DNA of 39,862 nt from JANQPA01 sp964628385 (GTDB taxonomy: Bacteria; Bacteroidota; Bacteroidia; Chitinophagales; Saprospiraceae). Below are positions 1 to 8,648 of the stretch, piece after piece. Position numbers and translations under genes: made by a program. Location of the stretch: positions 1-39,862 of the forward strand of contig CAZVOD010000040.1 of NCBI GenBank assembly GCA_964628385.1. Direction: 5' to 3'. Below the pieces are notes generated by a model. That model did not search any database, had not been told where the DNA came from, and saw only the letters and a list, made by a program, of their open reading frames with translations. How positions within the stretch are numbered: the stretch's first letter is position 1; every line of letters begins with the position of its first letter.

Positions 1-8
1 GACCATTA

Positions 9-974
9 TCACGGCCGTGTCAACCAACTATAAATCCGCTCACGCATTTGCTCGGCGTAGGCTTCCAGTTGCGGATAGTGCTCTACGTCCAGGCTGATGT
101 AGCTGCGACGCCGGGCATTGGCATAGACCCCCGAGCCCAGGCGACCATCAATCTCGATTTTTAGCGTAAGCTCATCCTCTTTATCTTCGTAGCTAATGGT
201 ATAAGTCAGCACCTCGCGGGGGCTCCAATTACAGTTGTAGTCCAGGCGACGCAGTAGACTGCAGAAATAACTACGACGCCCATCTGTCACCACCTCGCGG
301 GTCAGATCTGCCACCTCAAAGCGGAGTTGATCGAGTTGGCCTAAAGGCTTAAATACCGGTACGCGGCCATCTACTTTTTTATCTTCCGCTTCGTAATAAG
401 CTCTGGCTTTTTGTAGGATTTTACGGTATATGTAGGCTTCTTCTAAGTCTTGCTTAAGGGCAACCTCGGTGCCATTGCTGCTCAGCGCAAGCCGAGGCTT
501 GGGAATGCTCACCTTACGGGTAACAGACTTGGGATTATCCTCCGCTACCTTCACTTTCCCGTCTGAAAAATAGATCCCCCGGAAAAACAGCGGGGTCTTG
601 GACAAATCGTAAGTATCGTAGAGCTGCACATCCAACTGCTCCTGGTCTACCTGCATATAGTGCAGTGCTTTGTAGAAGAGCTGTTGCTCCAGCGTAAGTG
701 GCTCCTGCGCTTCAAAGTTGGTTTTGAGCGTTTCCCAGGCGTTGACCACGTAGTTGACTTCCTCATTAGAGAAAGTCAGGTAAACGGACAGCGCATTGGG
801 TTCTACCTTAATTTCTTTTACGGAAAGTAGACTGCCCAGCCCCGAGGCATCCAACCACTGATCATAGGCTTTACTTTGTTCTTCGAAGAAAGTTTGGTCC
901 TGAGTGAGGTCTTCCGGCTGGGCAAATAGGAATACAGGCAGGAGTAATAAAAAAAGTAATGCTTTGAGTTTCAT
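9..974 (-). CDS. Exported protein of unknown function
   Basis: The 321-residue product begins with a clear Sec signal peptide (MKLKALLFLLLLPVFLFAQ, cleavage likely just after it), so it is exported, probably to the periplasm. The mature part is mostly soluble, rich in charged residues and Tyr/Arg, with no further membrane segment. I recognise no domain and assign no function. The C-terminal third alternates short polar stretches typical of beta structure. It lies downstream of the yfhO-family gene on the same strand, but a perfect 14-bp dyad sits between them, so it may be transcribed separately. The start is well supported because the signal peptide begins at the first Met. Confidence 0.8.
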   Translation of the reverse strand: MKLKALLFLLLLPVFLFAQPEDLTQDQTFFEEQSKAYDQWLDASGLGSLLSVKEIKVEPNALSVYLTFSNEEVNYVVNAWETLKTNFEAQEPLTLEQQLFYKALHYMQVDQEQLDVQLYDTYDLSKTPLFFRGIYFSDGKVKVAEDNPKSVTRKVSIPKPRLALSSNGTEVALKQDLEEAYIYRKILQKARAYYEAEDKKVDGRVPVFKPLGQLDQLRFEVADLTREVVTDGRRSYFCSLLRRLDYNCNWSPREVLTYTISYEDKEDELTLKIEIDGRLGSGVYANARRRSYISLDVEHYPQLEAYAEQMRERIYSWLTRP

Positions 975-989
975 ATCTGCGGTGTTTGT

Positions 990-1018
990 CTAAGAGATGC
1001 TATGATAGCATCTCTTAG
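990..1018 (-). terminator. Perfect 14-bp dyad 3' of the yfhO-family gene
   Basis: Arms at 990-1003 and 1005-1018 are perfect reverse complements separated by one base, immediately after the stop of the upstream minus-strand gene. There is no clear U-tract, so it could be a terminator, an mRNA-stabilising hairpin or an operator for the next gene. Confidence 0.5.
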
Positions 1019-1021
1019 AGC

Positions 1022-3610
1022 TTATTTCTTCTTTTTAGTCTTTTTGGAGCTGCGCTTATTTTGTGGCCTGGAAGTAGCACTTCCCGTTCTTTTGGGAGTG
1101 GTTGGATTGGCAGCTTTTGCTTCCGGCTTAGGCTTGGGGGCAGGAGGTGTTTCCTGAATGACTTTCCACTGTTGATACCCTTTATAACCTACAAAACTAA
1201 AAAAGGCTAGGAGAATAGTCAGCGAGCTGATAATAGAAATGGTATTCCCCAAATAGTAGGTAGCCGGTTCAAATTTAAAGACAATATCGTGCTGCCCGGG
1301 AGGAATTTTTAAGCCTCTAAGCAGGTAATTGACCCGAATATGATCTACTTGTTCTTCATCAATATAGGCATTCCAACCTTTGTCAGGACCATACCAGATT
1401 TCAGAAAATACTGCCAGCTTAGTTCCCTCGGCTGTATTATTGACCGTATATTTTAATTCGTTGGGCGCATAGCTGCTTAGCGTTATTTGATCACCGGAAA
1501 GCGAATCTGCTGCGGCATTGGGCACAATATCACTGACATAAGCGGAATATTCCTGGTGCACTACTGCTTCTTTTCCCGGATCGATCGCTCCGATGGCATC
1601 AATTTCCTCATTAGCAGAATTGACCATTTTTACTCTGTTGACCATCCAGGCATTACCAAGTGCTCCCGGGTTGCGCTGAGCTACTGCCTGCCCGTTTTGT
1701 CCCGGAACAATGACATATTTGGTATTTAGCATATTAAGCACCTTAGGATCATTTTTAGTTAAATAACGCGAGATTAAATCCTGGTACCTTTGTAGCTTGG
1801 CCGCATGATAACCGCCAACCGTTTTGTGGAAATAAGAAGCCCGGGCGCTATTCCAGGGATCCTGCGTCAAATCGTGCACTCTGAAGTGTGGATCCGTATC
1901 ACTCATAATCTGCTGATCAACCTGCCTGGGATTGTAAACCTCCATTGATTGTGACTTGGTAACAAAACTCTCTTGGCCGAGGTAGCGCTGACCTATCAGT
2001 GCCAAGTCTACCACTGTTATTAGACCTAAACCGGCCATTAGAATTATTTTGGAAATATAATTTTGAAGAAAAGCCCAGAGCAAGCCTGCAAAAAGAATGA
2101 TAATGAACAGCGACCTAGCAGCATCACCGCTCATTAGTTTAGCTCTGTCTGCCTTTACTGCATTGACATCAAACCCATTTTGCTCAAGCATAGAGTCCAC
2201 ATCAGAACTAAAATCAAAGCTGGATGGGCCAATTATCCAGAAATAAAGGCAAATCGCCCCTGTAATACCAGTTGCAATATAAAGAGCTCTAAGTGCTTTA
2301 CTTTTTTGCAGGTCTTCTTTGAATAATTCACTCACGGCCAATAATCCCAGAAAGGGAACCAAAAATGCCGTGACGCTCAAAACCGAGTTAGGAGAACGAA
2401 ATTTGTTGAATAATGGGAAATATTCAAAAAAGATCCGGTTAAACCACTCCAGGTTATTTCCCAGAGAAAGCATAAAAGTGAGTAGCGTTCCTATACCCAG
2501 CCACCATTTAGCTGGTCCTTTTACCAAGATCAACCCTAAAATGAATAGCAAGCAAATACCTGCTCCCATGTAATTAGGGCCGGCAGTATTGGGTAATCCT
2601 CCCCAGTACAATGGAGCTCTAAAGTTGTCGGGCAAACGTTGACCACTACGTCTGACTAGCTGAGCGAATTGTGAATCTTCCGGTAGGGGTTCACTGGAAG
2701 AGCCTCCCGCTACTCCCGGGATAAGCGTAGAAAAGAGATCAATAGTGCCATTACTCCAGTTCATGGCGTAATTCCAGGCCAGGCCTTCTGTTTCGCTGCT
2801 GTCATCTTCGGAAGCTTTTTCCACTTTTTTCTCCAGGACGGGCTTACCACGCATCGTATCTTCTGTGTATTCCAGGGTGACCAGGATATTCGCCATGGAG
2901 GCTCCCAGCCCCAGCAGCCCGCCGGCCAGTAAAATTCCTGAAGCTTTCAGGAGGTGCATGATCTCTCCCTTTCGGATGCTATAAATCAATTGAGCTACTC
3001 CATACACGATTAAGGTCAGTACGAAGTAGTAGGACATTTGTGGATGGTTAGACAGCAAATTCAGGCCGGTACCCAGTGCAAAGAGGGTGCCACCGGCGAG
3101 ATATCGCTCTCTGAAAGCCAGTAAAATACCAGCAGCCATTAGTGGAAGAAAAGCAATAGTATCTAATTTGGAGTTGTGTCCTGCTTCAAACAACACAAAA
3201 TTATTGGTAGTAAAGCCAAAGGCAATCGCGCCTATGATACTCAGCCAGGGGTTTACCCCCAAAACGATCATCATGATATAAAAGGATATCATAGCGGAAA
3301 TAAAGAGTCCCATAGGACGGCTAATCCATAAGTTGCTGGCTTTTTTTACCGGCTTTAGTAGATTACCATCGCGGACGCTGTTAATTTGGTAGGTGGGCAT
3401 ACCTCCGAACATGGCGTTGGTCCACAGCGTCTTTTGGCCGGTTTCTTTCTTAAATTCCCGAATTTCTTGTGACATCCCCAGGTACTGGGTAATATCTCCC
3501 TGCTGGATTACTTTTCCCTGAATTTGTGGGGAAAAATAAACAGCGCAAACGATTAAAAACACTCCTACGGCAGCTAAATGCGGCCAAATCTTAGACAACA
3601 AAACATTCAT
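1022..3610 (-). CDS. YfhO-family polytopic membrane protein
   Basis: The 862-residue protein has an N-terminal membrane anchor (residues about 8-26), a periplasmic segment with the FGGMPTYQ motif, then many hydrophobic helices separated by a long soluble loop. The C-terminal soluble domain (about 570-790) is followed by one last helix. This is the layout of the YfhO family (PF09586), large GT-C-like membrane proteins implicated in cell-envelope glycosylation; the Bacteroidota members are uncharacterised. The final 40 or so residues are Lys/Pro/Ser-rich and end in a run of lysines, probably a disordered cytoplasmic tail. It lies 82 bp downstream of gpsA on the same strand and may be cotranscribed with it. 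The family call is firm; the substrate is unknown. Confidence 0.88.
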   Translation of the reverse strand: MNVLLSKIWPHLAAVGVFLIVCAVYFSPQIQGKVIQQGDITQYLGMSQEIREFKKETGQKTLWTNAMFGGMPTYQINSVRDGNLLKPVKKASNLWISRPMGLFISAMISFYIMMIVLGVNPWLSIIGAIAFGFTTNNFVLFEAGHNSKLDTIAFLPLMAAGILLAFRERYLAGGTLFALGTGLNLLSNHPQMSYYFVLTLIVYGVAQLIYSIRKGEIMHLLKASGILLAGGLLGLGASMANILVTLEYTEDTMRGKPVLEKKVEKASEDDSSETEGLAWNYAMNWSNGTIDLFSTLIPGVAGGSSSEPLPEDSQFAQLVRRSGQRLPDNFRAPLYWGGLPNTAGPNYMGAGICLLFILGLILVKGPAKWWLGIGTLLTFMLSLGNNLEWFNRIFFEYFPLFNKFRSPNSVLSVTAFLVPFLGLLAVSELFKEDLQKSKALRALYIATGITGAICLYFWIIGPSSFDFSSDVDSMLEQNGFDVNAVKADRAKLMSGDAARSLFIIILFAGLLWAFLQNYISKIILMAGLGLITVVDLALIGQRYLGQESFVTKSQSMEVYNPRQVDQQIMSDTDPHFRVHDLTQDPWNSARASYFHKTVGGYHAAKLQRYQDLISRYLTKNDPKVLNMLNTKYVIVPGQNGQAVAQRNPGALGNAWMVNRVKMVNSANEEIDAIGAIDPGKEAVVHQEYSAYVSDIVPNAAADSLSGDQITLSSYAPNELKYTVNNTAEGTKLAVFSEIWYGPDKGWNAYIDEEQVDHIRVNYLLRGLKIPPGQHDIVFKFEPATYYLGNTISIISSLTILLAFFSFVGYKGYQQWKVIQETPPAPKPKPEAKAANPTTPKRTGSATSRPQNKRSSKKTKKKK

Positions 3611-3692
3611 TATTTTCGACTTTGTGTGTTCTGAATTCTATCCTTCCAACAGATGCTGAAAATAAACAAATGATTTAAAACTACCTTGCCAA

Positions 3693-4736
3693 TTACAAGA
3701 AATCCACATCTACGGCATATGGATAAGTCATTAATGCTTTCAGGGCTTTGCTGAAGTCAAATTCTTCAAAAACCATTTTATACAAATAATTGGTAATGGG
3801 TATACGCAATTTATAGTAAATTCCCATTTGATACATGATTTTGAGGGTTCTGACACCTTCTGCCAGCTCTGGCATGGTTTTTTGTATTTCTTCCAGGCTT
3901 TCCCCTCCGCCCAGGCGCAGGCCAAGAGAGTAGTTACGGCTATTTTCGCTGGTGGCAGTAGCGACTAGGTCTCCAATGCCGGCCATACCAAAAAAAGCAC
4001 TGGTTTCTGAACCCATTGCTTTTCCCAGGCTGATCATTTCGTGCCAGCCTCTGGTAATGAATACTGCCTGTATGTTTTTTCCCATCCCTTTTCCCATTAA
4101 AATTCCGGAGCCGATGGCAATAATATTCTTCAGGGCTCCTGCTAGTTCAGCGCCGACAATATCATGAGTGCCAAAAACGTGAAAATGCTGGCTACTCAAA
4201 AGGGCCTGGCCTATCCTGATGACTTCCGAGAATTGGCTACTTACTACGGTTGCCGTTGGCTGGCCTTCCATAATTTCTTTGGCCAAATTAGGTCCCGAAA
4301 GGCAACCGACTCTCAAAATAGCACTTTCTTGCTTAATCACTTCGCTTATCGTATGTACATCAGCCCGCCCCAGTAGCGACCCGCTATCCATTAGTTGTTT
4401 GGAGGTATCCAGCCCTTTTGTACCATGAATCAGGATGTGGTAGGGCCTTAGATAAGGCGCCAACCCCTTTATCATGTTCCTGAAGTTGGCTGAAGGAACT
4501 ATAGGAAATATAATATCACAAGTACCGGCAATTTCCTCCAGGCTGTTGGTGGCCCTTATCCTGGGAGAAAGTACTATATCATTATTGTAGTGTTGGGTGT
4601 TGATCTGCTCTACCAAAGCCGGCCTTCTGCTGTAAACCAGCACTGGTGTATTGTATGCCAACAAGTTGGCCACAGCTGTTCCAAAACTGCCAGCACCGAT
4701 TACTCCCGCCGTTTGATTGTTTAATAATTCAGACAT
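3693..4736 (-). CDS. gpsA: NAD(P)H-dependent glycerol-3-phosphate dehydrogenase
   Basis: This enzyme reduces dihydroxyacetone phosphate to sn-glycerol 3-phosphate, the backbone of phospholipids, in the cytoplasm. The 347-residue length is normal for GpsA. The Rossmann motif GAGSFGTAVANLL is at residues 14-26, the substrate-binding HGTKGL places Lys107, and the catalytic lysine is Lys203 in ELAGALKNI. The C-terminal helical domain includes the conserved GMAGIGDLVATATSENSRN segment. It is the first gene of a minus-strand group with the yfhO-family gene. The start Met lies just before the nucleotide-binding strand, as expected. Confidence 0.97.
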   Translation of the reverse strand: MSELLNNQTAGVIGAGSFGTAVANLLAYNTPVLVYSRRPALVEQINTQHYNNDIVLSPRIRATNSLEEIAGTCDIIFPIVPSANFRNMIKGLAPYLRPYHILIHGTKGLDTSKQLMDSGSLLGRADVHTISEVIKQESAILRVGCLSGPNLAKEIMEGQPTATVVSSQFSEVIRIGQALLSSQHFHVFGTHDIVGAELAGALKNIIAIGSGILMGKGMGKNIQAVFITRGWHEMISLGKAMGSETSAFFGMAGIGDLVATATSENSRNYSLGLRLGGGESLEEIQKTMPELAEGVRTLKIMYQMGIYYKLRIPITNYLYKMVFEEFDFSKALKALMTYPYAVDVDFL

Positions 4737-4817
4737 GGCCCTATTCTTCCTTTACTTTGGTGGGTTTGTAAATGTATTTTTTTTTTGACTGCTCAATAGA
4801 CTATATCTCGTTTTTCT

Positions 4818-5087
4818 TTACTTTGTCATTGGACTTGTTTCGCAAGGGTAAAAAGAACCAATTTTAGCCCATTTTAATACCTGCAAAACAAGTCTGTTAT
4901 CATCAAATTCTTCCAACCTAACCGCTATGCCTGATTTGTGTTTGTATCTCAAAGGCCGTTGGAGGCGTAAAATTAAAAGTAAAGGTTCATTTTGTATAAA
5001 AAGTACTATCTTATCCTTTTGAGCTTTTAAAATCTGTACAGTCAGATTATATTTGAAGATTATCTCTTTACCCATAAATTCAACCAT
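4818..5087 (-). CDS. Possible small protein of unknown function (89 codons)
   Basis: An open frame of 89 codons lies between gpsA and the caspase-like gene, divergent from the latter. The predicted protein alternates hydrophobic and basic residues (for example IVLFIQNEPLLLILRL) and resembles no family I recognise. It contains one copy of the 31-bp repeat found again at 7016-7046, and its 5' end overlaps the caspase gene's putative promoter, both of which argue against it. It could be a small real gene, or a chance frame in a mobile or repeat-derived stretch. Confidence 0.3.
   Translation of the reverse strand: MVEFMGKEIIFKYNLTVQILKAQKDKIVLFIQNEPLLLILRLQRPLRYKHKSGIAVRLEEFDDNRLVLQVLKWAKIGSFYPCETSPMTK
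4832..4894. repeat. Inverted repeat, 13-bp arms
   Basis: Arms at 4832-4844 (GACTTGTTTCGCA) and 4882-4894 are inverted copies with one mismatch. The same 13-mer occurs once more, perfectly inverted relative to the first arm, at 7033-7045, on the far side of the caspase region. Confidence 0.6.
4865..4895. repeat. 31-bp direct repeat, left copy
   Basis: These 31 bases match 7016-7046 with only two differences. The two copies bracket the caspase-like gene and its pseudogene neighbour. Confidence 0.8.
5048..5055 (+). promoter_or_regulatory. Putative -7 box of the caspase-like gene
   Basis: TATATTTG matches the Bacteroidota -7 consensus TAnnTTTG exactly. A TTTG at 5018-5021 is too far upstream (26 bp) to be an ideal -33 element. 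Transcription would start near 5062, leaving a short leader to the ATG at 5110. It would also rule out the TTG start at 5053, which falls inside the box. Confidence 0.45.
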
Positions 5088-5109
5088 TCATAATAACTCG
5101 AGAACACCT

Positions 5110-6510
5110 ATGGCTAACGAAAATGCTAACAACAGAGCAGGACGCAAACCTCAGGAAAAGGAACAACAAATACAAAGAGAAGGTAGCAATTATCTTTTTG
5201 TCATCGGCATTGATGAGTATAAGGAGTTTCCAAAACTTTATAATGCTGTTAAAGATGCCAAAGACGTTGTCCATTCCCTAGTTCAGGAGTATCAGTTTGA
5301 GCAGGGTAAAGTTTATGCGCTGTATAATGAGGAGGCCACTGAGGAAAATATTTTCGAAAAGCTGATCCAATTATCAAAAATAATAGAGCAGGAGGATAAT
5401 TTACTGATTTATTTTTCAGGCCACGGCGAGTACGACACCAATTTGGAGGAAGGTTCATGGATTCCTTTCAATGGGAAGGCCGGAGCTTCTTGGACTTATA
5501 TAGACTTTAGCCGGGTACTAAAATATATCAAAGCTATCAAATCAAAGCATACCTTTGTCATTGCTGACTCTTGTTATTCTGGTACCCTGTTTACCGATCG
5601 TTCTAAAAGATCGAATATAACTCCGAGAGACTTCTACATCCCCTCGCGTTATTTGCTGACTGCCGGCAGGAATACGGTAGTTTCAGATGGTAAACCTGGC
5701 GATAATAGCCCATTTGCTGATAATTTATTGTGGTTTTTAAAAAATACGAAGGAGCTACAATTCAGCGCAGCTACCCTTTGTGAAAAAGTAAAAACCGGGG
5801 TTAGTAACAATGTAGCTCAAATTCCGCGTTATGGCTCCATTCATGGCATAGGTGATCGAGGAGGGATGTTTTATTTTAGGAAAAAAGATTTTATTCCCTC
5901 AGAGCAGCCATCTGTGATTGTTGATGGTGAAGGTGAAAAAAGAGGGCAGAGAATAGAGCAGGAACCTATACAAGAAGTACCGGAAAGCCCGGAAGTCATA
6001 CAGATCAAGAACTTATCTGACCTAAAAAAATCTTTATTAGCAGGCATTGCCGAGCGGGATTTTGATGGGATCTTTGAGTTGATAGAGCGATATGTTCAAG
6101 AAGATAGCAAAATATTTTCTGATTTTTTACAGCAGCAAGGTCGGTACAACGGCCTGCTGAAGCGTCAGCGCAAAGGATTGGTAGGGGATGACTTTGCCGA
6201 GCGCCAATACAATCTGATTTCTGCGGCCCTAGAAGATTATATTGGTAAACTCAAGGATAAAGACGTTAAGTTGAACTTTACTCCGGAAGTAGATGCCGGG
6301 CTTGACGCGAACGACCCTTTCTGGAAAGTCCTTGAAAACTCCGAAAAGGAAAGCCTCAGACGGCAGGCTAAAACCTACCAAGAAAAACTGAATTTCTTGG
6401 AAGAAGAAGAGAGTATGATGACAGATCCGGAGCAGAAATTTACCCTCAAAAAGCGTATTGAAGATACGGTAGCTCGTCTGGAAGCTATAAAAAGTAAACT
6501 GAAAGACTAA
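5110..6510 (+). CDS. Caspase-like peptidase (C14) with EAD11-like effector-associated domain
   Basis: The 466-residue protein carries an N-terminal caspase/metacaspase fold (about 25-260). The dyad is visible as His105 in IYFSGHGEYD and Cys155 in ADSCYSG. A linker rich in Pro and Glu follows (about 262-298). Residues 299-380 resemble effector-associated domain 11: a leucine-rich helical start, then a GRYNGLLKRQRKGLV segment and QYNLISAAL. The C-terminus (about 415-466) is a coiled coil with an internal TDPEQKFTLKKRI turn. EADs are adaptor modules that pair effectors with STAND-type sensors in bacterial biological-conflict systems, so this is probably an inducible protease effector; that role is inferred. 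I chose the ATG at 5110 because an upstream TTG start lies in the promoter. A pseudogene with a matching coiled coil begins six bases downstream. Confidence 0.88.
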   Translation: MANENANNRAGRKPQEKEQQIQREGSNYLFVIGIDEYKEFPKLYNAVKDAKDVVHSLVQEYQFEQGKVYALYNEEATEENIFEKLIQLSKIIEQEDNLLIYFSGHGEYDTNLEEGSWIPFNGKAGASWTYIDFSRVLKYIKAIKSKHTFVIADSCYSGTLFTDRSKRSNITPRDFYIPSRYLLTAGRNTVVSDGKPGDNSPFADNLLWFLKNTKELQFSAATLCEKVKTGVSNNVAQIPRYGSIHGIGDRGGMFYFRKKDFIPSEQPSVIVDGEGEKRGQRIEQEPIQEVPESPEVIQIKNLSDLKKSLLAGIAERDFDGIFELIERYVQEDSKIFSDFLQQQGRYNGLLKRQRKGLVGDDFAERQYNLISAALEDYIGKLKDKDVKLNFTPEVDAGLDANDPFWKVLENSEKESLRRQAKTYQEKLNFLEEEESMMTDPEQKFTLKKRIEDTVARLEAIKSKLKD

Positions 6511-6515
6511 TAATT

Positions 6516-6950
6516 ATGCAGCAGAACCTTGATGCACTCAAACAGCAATTAAAAGAAAAGTAAGCCATTCTTAATGGCTTATATGAAGAACAACCGCTTG
6601 CTGTTGATCCTGAGATCAAGGTAAAACTCAAAATTACTATCAGTCGATATGAGGCTGAAATTGCCGAGCTCAAAGCGCAGCTACAAAAAAGCATGGGGCT
6701 GGTCAGTGAGAGCAGTGAGTCTGTTTTAGAAGAAGCGCTACGGAATATTTCCATACCTAAAGGCATTGATTTAATCAATTTAGTGAATTGTAATCGCCAA
6801 AATGTAGTTAACCGCTTTTGGGATTCCTATGATGCATTCACGGAAAGTAAAAACCCCACGAAGACTTTTTGGCTCAAAAGGGCAGGGTTACCTTCTGAGC
6901 TTCAGACGCGCCAATCGACTGATAAAAGGCACAGTGTGGGAGATGGCTGA
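6516..6950 (+). pseudogene. Degenerate EAD/inactive-STAND-like partner of the caspase gene
   Basis: Reading from the ATG at 6516, the frame is open except for an in-frame TAA at 6561-6563 after 15 codons, then continues to 6950. The encoded N-terminus (LDALKQQLKEK, then LAVDPEIKVKLKITISRYE and IAELKAQLQ) repeats the heptad-and-DP pattern of the upstream caspase C-terminus. After it comes IDLINLVNCNRQNVVNRFWD and a KTFWL segment, reminiscent of the start of inactive-STAND domains found beside EADs in Bacteroidota. Homology then stops abruptly. It looks like the 5' part of an effector or sensor gene, disabled by one nonsense mutation and 3' truncation. The domain name is an inference from memory of the family pattern. 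Confidence 0.6.
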
Positions 6951-7059
6951 GCAATCCTGCAAGGTACACGCCCTGTGGGCATTTGAGCGAAGGAACGCTG
7001 TAGCGCTTTAACTAATAGCCTATTTTAATACCTGCGAAACAAGTCTAATGTACCACATC
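6951..7059. other. Non-coding remnant and repeat between pseudogene and acyltransferase gene
   Basis: Only small hairpin-like stretches (for example GCCCTGTGGGC near 6970) and the right 31-bp repeat are visible. No gene can be supported. Confidence 0.5.
7016..7046. repeat. 31-bp direct repeat, right copy
   Basis: Matches 4865-4895 at 29 of 31 positions. It ends 13 bp before the stop codon of the minus-strand acyltransferase gene. Confidence 0.8.
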
Positions 7060-8124
7060 CTACCTCTCATTGTTGTAAGCAATTTGAGCTGATGGGACGG
7101 CGGCTACTGCTCTGCCAGCCGTTTTCTTTTTGAGGCCAAAGCAAATAAACTTTAAAAAGTTATTCTTCTTTATCCATTTTTCAATAAGTATTGGGAGCGT
7201 AAGCGTAGCCAGGAAAATGACTGGAAATGCAATTTCCGGAGCATAAATTCCTAAGCTGTATAAGCTGTTTTTTACCAAAACCAACACCAGCACATGTATT
7301 AAATAAATGGGATAAGCTTTGCTACCTAAATAGGCCAGCCATTTATTTTGAAAGTAAAGACTAAGGATAAATCCAGTACCGCAGCACCCCAGTATCATGT
7401 AAAGGAAGCCATCCTTACTGGCCCACTCACCGAAGGCCAGATCGGCCAGGTCAAGGAAGCCAATTAGGCATCCCATTCCTGTAACTACTCCTAGTAGAAG
7501 GACAGTACCGTTGGCGGTTTTTTGATAAAAAAAGCGTTGTATACCAATCCCGATGAGGAAAAAAGGAAGTAAATGGAAAATACCATTAAAGCTGAAATAG
7601 GTAGGAAAATGATCAGGAATAACCGAAGCTGCCGGTAGAACATAGCGGAACACCAGATAGCCTATAAAGCTACCGATAAAGCTTAGCAACCAGTTTGTTT
7701 TATGGCTAAAAACCCCCAGTACTTCGCAAATAGCCACTATTACAAATAGGAAAGCCATTACCTGTAAAAACCAGTATTGATGAAAGGGAAATACTAGGCT
7801 GTAGATATAGTCGCGGCTGCTTATTTGGTCAAACAATCCTGCAAAGACCAGATAACTGATAGTCGACCAGCTTAACCAGGGCAGAAGTAAGCGTCTGGCT
7901 TTCTTTTTCCAAAAAAGAAATAAAGCCCCTTCCTGTGCCGGTCGTAAAGAATATACAAAACCAGAAATCACTGTAAATAGCGGCATCCTTAGGAAATCAA
8001 AGGGGACGTGAAAAGCTCGCCAAAAGGTATTGTGTGGTAGCCCCAAATGACTGTTGACGTGATAAAGCACAACTAACAATATGGCCATACCTCTAACCGT
8101 TTCTATGTGCTGATTTTTTTCCAA
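7060..8124 (-). CDS. Acyltransferase-3 family membrane protein (OafA/NolL-like)
   Basis: The 354-residue protein is almost entirely hydrophobic, with about ten membrane helices. It opens with the family signature RGMAILLVVLYHVNSHLG, holding the conserved Arg and His used in acyl transfer. The MPLFTVISGFVYSLR segment is the conserved second helix region of Acyl_transf_3 (PF01757). Members transfer acetyl or other acyl groups from the cytoplasm to surface or exported sugars; the target here is unknown. It stands alone, between the conflict-system remnant and a decayed signalling locus. A short basic C-terminal tail ends the protein. Length and start are typical. Confidence 0.88.
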   Translation of the reverse strand: MEKNQHIETVRGMAILLVVLYHVNSHLGLPHNTFWRAFHVPFDFLRMPLFTVISGFVYSLRPAQEGALFLFWKKKARRLLLPWLSWSTISYLVFAGLFDQISSRDYIYSLVFPFHQYWFLQVMAFLFVIVAICEVLGVFSHKTNWLLSFIGSFIGYLVFRYVLPAASVIPDHFPTYFSFNGIFHLLPFFLIGIGIQRFFYQKTANGTVLLLGVVTGMGCLIGFLDLADLAFGEWASKDGFLYMILGCCGTGFILSLYFQNKWLAYLGSKAYPIYLIHVLVLVLVKNSLYSLGIYAPEIAFPVIFLATLTLPILIEKWIKKNNFLKFICFGLKKKTAGRAVAAVPSAQIAYNNER

Positions 8125-8269
8125 CTTGTCTTTTTTATCAAAATTAAATATTCCTCCATCGCTGACGTCTGTTTTTCGATTACTCGCATTTTTTTTATAC
8201 TAAAATGTGCTGTTATACCATTTTGTAGAGGAAGAGATGAAAAGGGTTTTGCTAAAATGACAAAAAAAC

Positions 8270-8611
8270 TTAAAGTTTTAAACTAACGATCGTACCATTT
8301 TTTTGGGCAGTATGGACTTCTATGCTATCCTGATTCATCGCCTGGTGCAATTCTTCAAAATGATTGCCTTTCCAAATACTACTGCTATTGGTTACAAAAT
8401 CATCGTACTGCACTGAGTCAAAGAAACTGGCCAGTTCACGGTTGGTCTTACTGGCATAATTAGATAGATTGATTACCAGAGAAATTATAATGGCTGTTAG
8501 CAGAGCTATCGTTAGCTAGCTTTCATAAGTAACACTGAAGCCTAAACCTAGAGAGGCTGCTACTAGCAAAATTACCCGGATCAATAAATTAGTACTGAAT
8601 TTCTCTAGCAT
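8270..8611 (-). pseudogene. Sensor histidine kinase remnant with core deleted and nonsense codon
   Basis: From ATG 8609-8611 the frame reads a first membrane helix (LLIRVILLVAASLGLGFSV), an in-frame TAG at 8516-8518, and a second helix (IALLTAIIISLVINL). Then comes NYASKTNRELASFFDSVQYD, the membrane-proximal segment of Bacteroidota NtrY-like kinases. After HFEELHQAMNQ the frame passes directly into SIEVHTAQKNGTIVSLKL and stop, which resembles the very end of a HATPase domain. The HisKA domain and nearly all of the ATPase domain are therefore missing, consistent with an in-frame internal deletion. It lies about 40 bp after the regulator remnant, as in an intact regulator-kinase operon. Confidence 0.7.
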
Positions 8612-8648
8612 AATGCTTGTTTTATCGCTCGCCAGTTGGGTAAGTCTT

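Noticed and set aside
8139..8146. A TAATTTTG -7-like box before the acyltransferase gene
   Set aside because: It is only about 14 bp from the start codon, leaving almost no leader, and lacks a -33 partner.
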